From Pseudomonas sp. NBRC 111124 (GTDB taxonomy: Bacteria; Pseudomonadota; Gammaproteobacteria; Pseudomonadales; Pseudomonadaceae), in the NCBI RefSeq assembly GCF_001320245.1, contig NZ_BCBA01000053.1, positions 62,001 to 126,000 of the forward strand: a DNA stretch of 64,000 nucleotides, given 5' to 3'. Shown here piece by piece: positions 61,000 through 64,000 of this stretch (positions within the stretch are counted from its first letter, which is position 1; each line of letters opens with the position of its first letter). The notes below the pieces were generated by a model. The model was not told the DNA's origin, made no database searches, and saw only the letters and a program-made list of their open reading frames with translations. Both the position numbers and the translations under genes were made by a program.

Positions 61000-62598
61000 T
61001 CAACCCACGCCGGTCGGACCATCAAGGACTTGCCTTACCCTGCGGACAAGGTCGTGGGGTTGACAGGGTTTGGAAATGACCTCGAACTCAGAACCCCCGA
61101 TATCGGTGCGTTCTATCGAGTTTTCCGCGTAGCCGGTGGTCAGCAGCACCTTGATCTGCGGTTGCAGGCGGCGCACCTCTCGGGCGAGCATGACCCCATT
61201 CATGCCGCCCGGCATGATCAGGTCGGTGAACAACAGGTCGTAGCGTTCACCTGCCTGTATCAGCTTCAAGGCTTCACGCGCATTGAGCACCATGTCGGCG
61301 GCATAGCCGTAATCCTCCAGTACCATCTTGGCCAGTTCCGCCACATCCGGCCGGTCTTCGACGATGAGGATACGCTCGGTGCCGGCGCTACGCTCAGCCA
61401 CCTTGTTGGGCTTTTGCGGGACGATGTTGGCCTCGTCAACCGGGAAGTACAGACGCAGCGTGGTGCCCTCGCCTTCTTCGGTATAGATGCGCGCAGCCCC
61501 GCCGGACTGCTTGGCAAAGCCGTACACCATTGACAAGCCGAGGCCGGAGCCCTTGCCCTCCTCCTTGGTGGTGAAGAAAGGGTCCATTACCCGATCACGG
61601 ATGCTGGCCGGGATGCCGATCCCATTGTCGGTGACCGACAAGCTCACGTAGTTCCCTGGCAGCAGGCCATCGAAGGACAGGTTGATGTCCGTGACCTGGA
61701 CATTGCGGGTTTCAATGAACACGTGCGGGCGTTTGCGTCCGATGAGCGCGTCACGCGCATTCATGAAGACGTTGAGCAACGCCATTTCGGCCTGTGTGGC
61801 ATCGATGCGGCAATTTCGCAGTCTGGTTTCGAGGTCGAACTCCACTACCACCTCGGCACCAAAGGTTCGCTCCATCATCGGCCGCACATCATCGATCAGG
61901 TGATTAAGATTAAGGACGCGCCCATGCAATTTCTGCTTGCGGGCAAAGGCCAGCAACTGCTTGGTCAAGGTACTGGCGCGCTCAACCGCCGTCTGGGCGT
62001 GCCCCACACTGCGCCGGACCCGGTTGAGATCGACCTGGGATTTGTCTGCTTCGCTTGCGATCAAACCTAAGTACCCGCCCATAACCTGCAGCAGATTGTT
62101 GAAATCGTGGGCAATACCCCCGGTCAATTGCCCCAGCGCTTCCATCTTCTGCGCCTGGCGCAGTGCGTCTTCAGCGTCACGCCGACGGCTTACGTCCAGT
62201 TGCGAGGCGAAGTAGTAAACGAGGTCGCCGCGCTCGTTGAATATCGGGGAGATGAACAGCGCATTCCAGAAGCTGGAGCCGTCCTTGCGGTAATTGAGAA
62301 TTTCAGTGGCTATATCGACACGCTGTGCGATGGAATCGCGCAAGGTGTCGACGACCGAAGCATCGGTCTCAGGGCCCTGCAAGAACCGACAATTGCGTCC
62401 GATGATCTCCCCAAGGCCATAGCCCGTCATTTCCAGAAACGCCCGATTGGCGAAGATGATCGGGTTGTCGTCACGGTTGGGGTCGGTGACGATCATTGGC
62501 ATGCGGGTGGTTTCCACGGCTGCGAAAAAAATGTCGTTCGGCAGCTGAGTGATGTCGCCTGATGCCTGGTTACTGACGCGCGCCTTCTTGCTGGTCAA
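61000..62598 (-). CDS. LOV-domain blue-light sensor histidine kinase with receiver domain
   Basis: 532 residues from TTG 62598, chosen for GGAGG 5 bases upstream; TTG 62640 has no ribosome site. Residues about 20-135 form a LOV domain with the photoactive-cysteine signature GRNCRFLQG (Cys70) and IIFANRAFLEMTGYGLGEII, NYRKDGSSFWNALFISPIF. Then HisKA/HWE-like phosphoacceptor GGIAHDFNNLLQ (His164), HATPase (NARDAL, DNGIGIP, GSGLGLSMVYGF) and a receiver domain with Asp459 (LLFTDLIMPGGMNG). Length and order match the P. syringae-type LOV-HK-RR photoreceptor. Flavin-cysteine adduct formation on blue light would modulate kinase activity; no separate output regulator is adjacent. Confidence 0.92.
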   Translation of the reverse strand: MTSKKARVSNQASGDITQLPNDIFFAAVETTRMPMIVTDPNRDDNPIIFANRAFLEMTGYGLGEIIGRNCRFLQGPETDASVVDTLRDSIAQRVDIATEILNYRKDGSSFWNALFISPIFNERGDLVYYFASQLDVSRRRDAEDALRQAQKMEALGQLTGGIAHDFNNLLQVMGGYLGLIASEADKSQVDLNRVRRSVGHAQTAVERASTLTKQLLAFARKQKLHGRVLNLNHLIDDVRPMMERTFGAEVVVEFDLETRLRNCRIDATQAEMALLNVFMNARDALIGRKRPHVFIETRNVQVTDINLSFDGLLPGNYVSLSVTDNGIGIPASIRDRVMDPFFTTKEEGKGSGLGLSMVYGFAKQSGGAARIYTEEGEGTTLRLYFPVDEANIVPQKPNKVAERSAGTERILIVEDRPDVAELAKMVLEDYGYAADMVLNAREALKLIQAGERYDLLFTDLIMPGGMNGVMLAREVRRLQPQIKVLLTTGYAENSIERTDIGGSEFEVISKPCQPHDLVRRVRQVLDGPTGVG

Positions 62599-62827
62599 GC
62601 AAACCTCCTTGATCACTGTGATGCTGACCGATCTGGACAACGATAAAGGGCAAATTGCTCACCCCTCACCGCTGCGCTTGAAATGATGATCGGTGCACTA
62701 CTGTCGACTCGCCGTCGCTTCGCTTAGTTTCACCTTATGGGCCCATCATCTGCATTGAACCCTTCTGCGCGTCGCCTACTCCATCGAGAGCAACCGTGAT
62801 TTTTCCCAGCCCCTGAAGAGGTGTCCC

Positions 62828-63292
62828 ATGAACGCAATCGAACTGCTGATCCAGGACCATCAACTGGTGAAGAAACTGCTCGAGGAACTGTCCTCTACCA
62901 CCGAACGCGCCGTGAAAAAACGCGCCGAACTGCTCGAGCGCATCAAGCAGGAAGTGAGTATCCATACGGCTCTGGAAGAAGAAATCCTGTACCCCGCGAT
63001 CAAGCAGGCCGGCGGCAAGGAAGAAGCAAAGATGTATTACGAGGCCAAGGAGGAACACCGCACGGTCGACTCGCTGGTCATACCCGACCTGCTGCAGACC
63101 GATACCGGCACCGTGGAGTTCGCCGGCCGGGTCAAGGTGATGAAGGAACTGCTTGAGCACCATATCGAGGAGGAAGAAAGCGAGCTGTTCCCTACCGCAC
63201 GCAAGCTGCTGGGCAAGCAGGCGCTGGAAGAGATGGGCCAGGCCATGGAGGCGCAGAAGAAACTGCTCAAGGGCGAACAGCGCGCAGCGTGA
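62828..63292 (+). CDS. Hemerythrin HHE cation-binding domain protein
   Basis: 154 residues, AGAGG 7 bases before ATG. Four-helix bundle with iron-ligand motifs: LLIQDHQLVKKLLEEL (His), SIHTALEEEILYPAI (His, Glu), KEEHRTVDSLV (His) and LEHHIEEEESELFPTA (His, Glu). Cytosolic; family members store or sense oxygen, iron or NO and some protect against oxidative damage. Divergent from the LOV kinase, separated by 229 bases, so co-regulation is possible. Confidence 0.9.
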   Translation: MNAIELLIQDHQLVKKLLEELSSTTERAVKKRAELLERIKQEVSIHTALEEEILYPAIKQAGGKEEAKMYYEAKEEHRTVDSLVIPDLLQTDTGTVEFAGRVKVMKELLEHHIEEEESELFPTARKLLGKQALEEMGQAMEAQKKLLKGEQRAA

Positions 63293-63298
63293 TAACCG

Positions 63299-63324
63299 CC
63301 AGCGCGCCCATCCGGGCGCGCTGG
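63299..63324 (+). terminator. Hairpin after hemerythrin gene
   Basis: Perfect 11-bp stem CCAGCGCGCCC / GGGCGCGCTGG with a 4-base loop, 6 bases after the stop, between convergent genes. No U-run. Confidence 0.65.
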
Positions 63325-63331
63325 CCCGGGT

Positions 63332-64000
63332 TTACTCAGTGGGCGACTCGGTGTTGACCATCGGCGGCACCGACGCCAGCGGGAATGCCCGGCGCTGCTC
63401 ACGGCGCCGGGCAAACGGCCGTGGTGCCAGCGGCTCCAGAGCCTGCGGTTGGCCGGTTTCCAGCGCGCGCTGGATCGCCGCTATTACCCGCACATCACGC
63501 CAGCCCTCCTCACCATCAGGCTCCGGCGCCAGGTTGCTCAATATGCAGTCGGAAAAGTAAGCGGTTTCTCCGGCGAATTGATCGACGACCGGGTTCACGT
63601 GGACGCGGGTTTCGCCGTCAATGGTCGCCCGGTAACTGATCGCCACACCTTCCCCATATCCAAAGCACGGCGAGGCTTCGATTTCGCCCTTGCTCCCCAG
63701 CAACTGGAAACGCTCAGTGTCCGGCAAGGTGTAGCTGACGGTGAACTGAGCCAGGCGCTCATCGGGAAAGCGCAGGCTGACGGTGACCGTGTCCCAGGTG
63801 TCGATGCTGCTGCCCGGCGAGTGCACGCCCACTGCAGCAACCTCGATGGGCTCGGCATTGAACAATTGGCGCACCATGTTCAGCGGGTACGGCCCCATGT
63901 CGGCTACGGGGCCTGCACCGAAGCCGTTCTGCGCCCGGTGGTTGTCAGGCTTGACGCGCTGGGTAAAGGTCGAGGTAAACAGCCGCGGCTCACCGAAATT
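63332..64000 (-). CDS. Gfo/Idh/MocA family oxidoreductase, 5' truncated by window end
   Basis: 223 codons visible, frame open to base 64000. The start lies outside the window. FGAGPVADMGPYPLNMVRQL is the conserved Asp-x-Gly-x-Tyr/Pro segment after the catalytic region of Gfo/Idh/MocA dehydrogenases, followed by the C-terminal beta-sheet domain (VTVSLRFPDERLAQFTVSYT, LLGSKGEIEASPCFGYG). NAD(P)-dependent oxidation of a sugar or polyol is expected; the N-terminal Rossmann half cannot be seen. Confidence 0.85.
   Translation of the reverse strand, partial: NFGEPRLFTSTFTQRVKPDNHRAQNGFGAGPVADMGPYPLNMVRQLFNAEPIEVAAVGVHSPGSSIDTWDTVTVSLRFPDERLAQFTVSYTLPDTERFQLLGSKGEIEASPCFGYGEGVAISYRATIDGETRVHVNPVVDQFAGETAYFSDCILSNLAPEPDGEEGWRDVRVIAAIQRALETGQPQALEPLAPRPFARRREQRRAFPLASVPPMVNTESPTE

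Overview
The window looks like a chromosomal segment of a fluorescent Pseudomonas, most probably the P. putida group. The basis is high-GC coding sequence with Pseudomonas-type codon use, long REP-like intergenic hairpins carrying the 'CTTCGCGGG / GGAGCGGGTTTACCCGC' type of sequence, and families I associate with Pseudomonas (DUF6555, DUF6543/NEL giant proteins, LOV-kinase-regulator photosensor). No rRNA, tRNA, CRISPR array, transposase or integrase was seen. All identifications come from reading protein motifs; no database search was run.

Positions 1-30 kb are mostly housekeeping or metabolic: the end of an APC amino-acid antiporter, argE overlapping a DUF1028 gene, a divergent flavoprotein-Rid pair with a LysR regulator, two VOC (glyoxalase-fold) proteins, an MHS-type MFS transporter, an alpha/beta-hydrolase whose nucleophile position is Gly, a 1621-residue leucine-rich-repeat protein with a NEL (E3 ubiquitin ligase-like) C-terminus, a UvrD-family helicase, pirin and pgm. 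Next comes a DNA-repair operon (FAN1-type VRR-NUC nuclease plus XPD/DinG-like iron-sulphur helicase) whose promoter carries a CTGT-N8-ACAG LexA box. It is followed by a two-gene operon of unknown function (an orphan 454-residue protein plus a MocR-type regulator that has lost its PLP lysine) and an MDR oxidoreductase with a divergent LysR regulator.

Positions about 30-63 kb are an accessory stress/stationary-phase cluster built of short transcription units: two KGG (con-10-like) proteins with matching leader palindromes, a DUF1264 lipoprotein, a CheB-CheR-PAS-kinase-receiver hybrid, M42 peptidase, CPA1 antiporter, iron-permease-like protein, DJ-1/PfpI protein, SDRs, PncC/CinA amidase, GH15 glucoamylase-like enzyme, two zinc dehydrogenases, a YdeP-type molybdopterin oxidoreductase in an operon with a bd-type quinol oxidase (cioAB), manganese catalase, a LOV blue-light histidine kinase and a hemerythrin-like protein. 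Many very small genes (42-98 codons) with strong ribosome binding sites lie among them. Several promoters carry RpoS-like -10 elements (CTATACTT, TCTACGCTT). Together the genes suggest defence against peroxide, desiccation or osmotic stress, aldehydes and respiratory inhibition in non-growing cells; this is inference from families and context.

The window ends inside a Gfo/Idh/MocA oxidoreductase gene.
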